Positions 58,640 to 58,859 of a DNA stretch of 58,859 nucleotides are shown piece by piece. Made by a program: the position numbers and the translations under genes. The first letter of the stretch is position 1. Each line of letters begins with the position of its first letter. The notes under the pieces were generated by a model that saw nothing but the letters and a program-made list of their open reading frames with translations, did no database searches and was not told where the DNA came from. This DNA is from Azolla pinnata (Eukaryota; Streptophyta; Polypodiopsida; Salviniales; Salviniaceae), in contig JBBBWG010028224.1 in NCBI GenBank assembly GCA_037176905.1, forward strand, positions 1 to 58,859, given 5' to 3'.

Positions 58640-58859
58640 TTCTTCCTCCACCACATGCATGCATGCATCATGCATGCTTGTGTGTCTATCTATGTGCATG
58701 CATGCATGTGTGTCTATCTATGTGCATGCAAGCATGTGTCTGTGGTCATGCATGCATGCATGCTTGTGTGTCTATGTGCACGCATGCATGCATGCTTGTG
58801 TGTGTGTGTGCATGCTTGCATGTGTCGATGTGCATGCATGCTTGTGTGTCTATGTGCAC
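58640..58859. repeat. CATGCATG array upstream of MIK
   Basis: CATGCATG clusters separated by TTGTGTGTCTATGTGCA spacers in units of about 30-38 bp. It lies about 200 bp upstream of the MIK start, in the probable promoter or leader, and runs off the end of the window. Confidence 0.9.

Overview
This window is nuclear DNA of a land plant. Supporting points are spliced genes with GT-AG introns, TTTAGGG-type telomere-like repeats, chloroplast transit peptides, and plant-only families (KEG E3 ligase, PLS-class PPR, chloroplast PII, DUF760). The style of the genes and the great abundance of simple repeats would fit a seed-free plant (lycophyte, fern or bryophyte), but the species cannot be fixed from the sequence alone. 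No complete retrotransposon, organelle insertion or canonical tRNA/rRNA gene was seen.

Layout: 1-8.1 kb is non-coding, with CATG and CACATG microsatellites and duplicated telo-box segments. 8.1-10.9 kb holds a bHLH transcription factor of the UNE12/LRL group (minus strand). 11.2-12.0 kb is a degenerate palindrome-rich array. 12.9-14.9 kb is an apparently perfect 1,004-bp tandem duplication. 16.7-18.2 kb is simple-sequence DNA in front of KEG. 18.8-29.0 kb is KEG (plus strand; 16 exons; RING, kinase, ankyrin and HERC2-like repeats). 30.2-31.2 kb is an array with a period near 150 bp. Three minus-strand genes follow: chloroplast PII protein GLB1 (32.0-36.0 kb), a DUF760 protein (37.5-41.6 kb) and RNA 5'-kinase/cleavage factor CLP1 (43.6-47.6 kb). 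NDUFB10 of complex I (plus, 49.4 kb), an intronless PPR gene (minus, 52.3-54.4 kb) and a pfkB-type myo-inositol kinase (minus, 55.1-58.4 kb) complete the set.

The genes are not an operon or a single pathway. They cover nitrogen/2-oxoglutarate signalling, ABA-related ubiquitination, mRNA 3'-end processing, respiration, organelle RNA processing and inositol metabolism.

The most unusual property is how simple repeats have entered the genes. Five conserved proteins carry in-frame low-complexity tracts: KEG, DUF760, CLP1, the inositol kinase, and weakly the GLB1 leader. The largest is a His-Asp-Gly-rich insertion of about 290 residues in the inositol kinase. Most genes also have their own unrelated tandem array (unit about 35-175 bp) in an intron or flank. 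Exon coordinates were worked out by eye from splice consensus, reading-frame continuity and remembered family sequences. Every multi-exon model given below sums to an intact frame.
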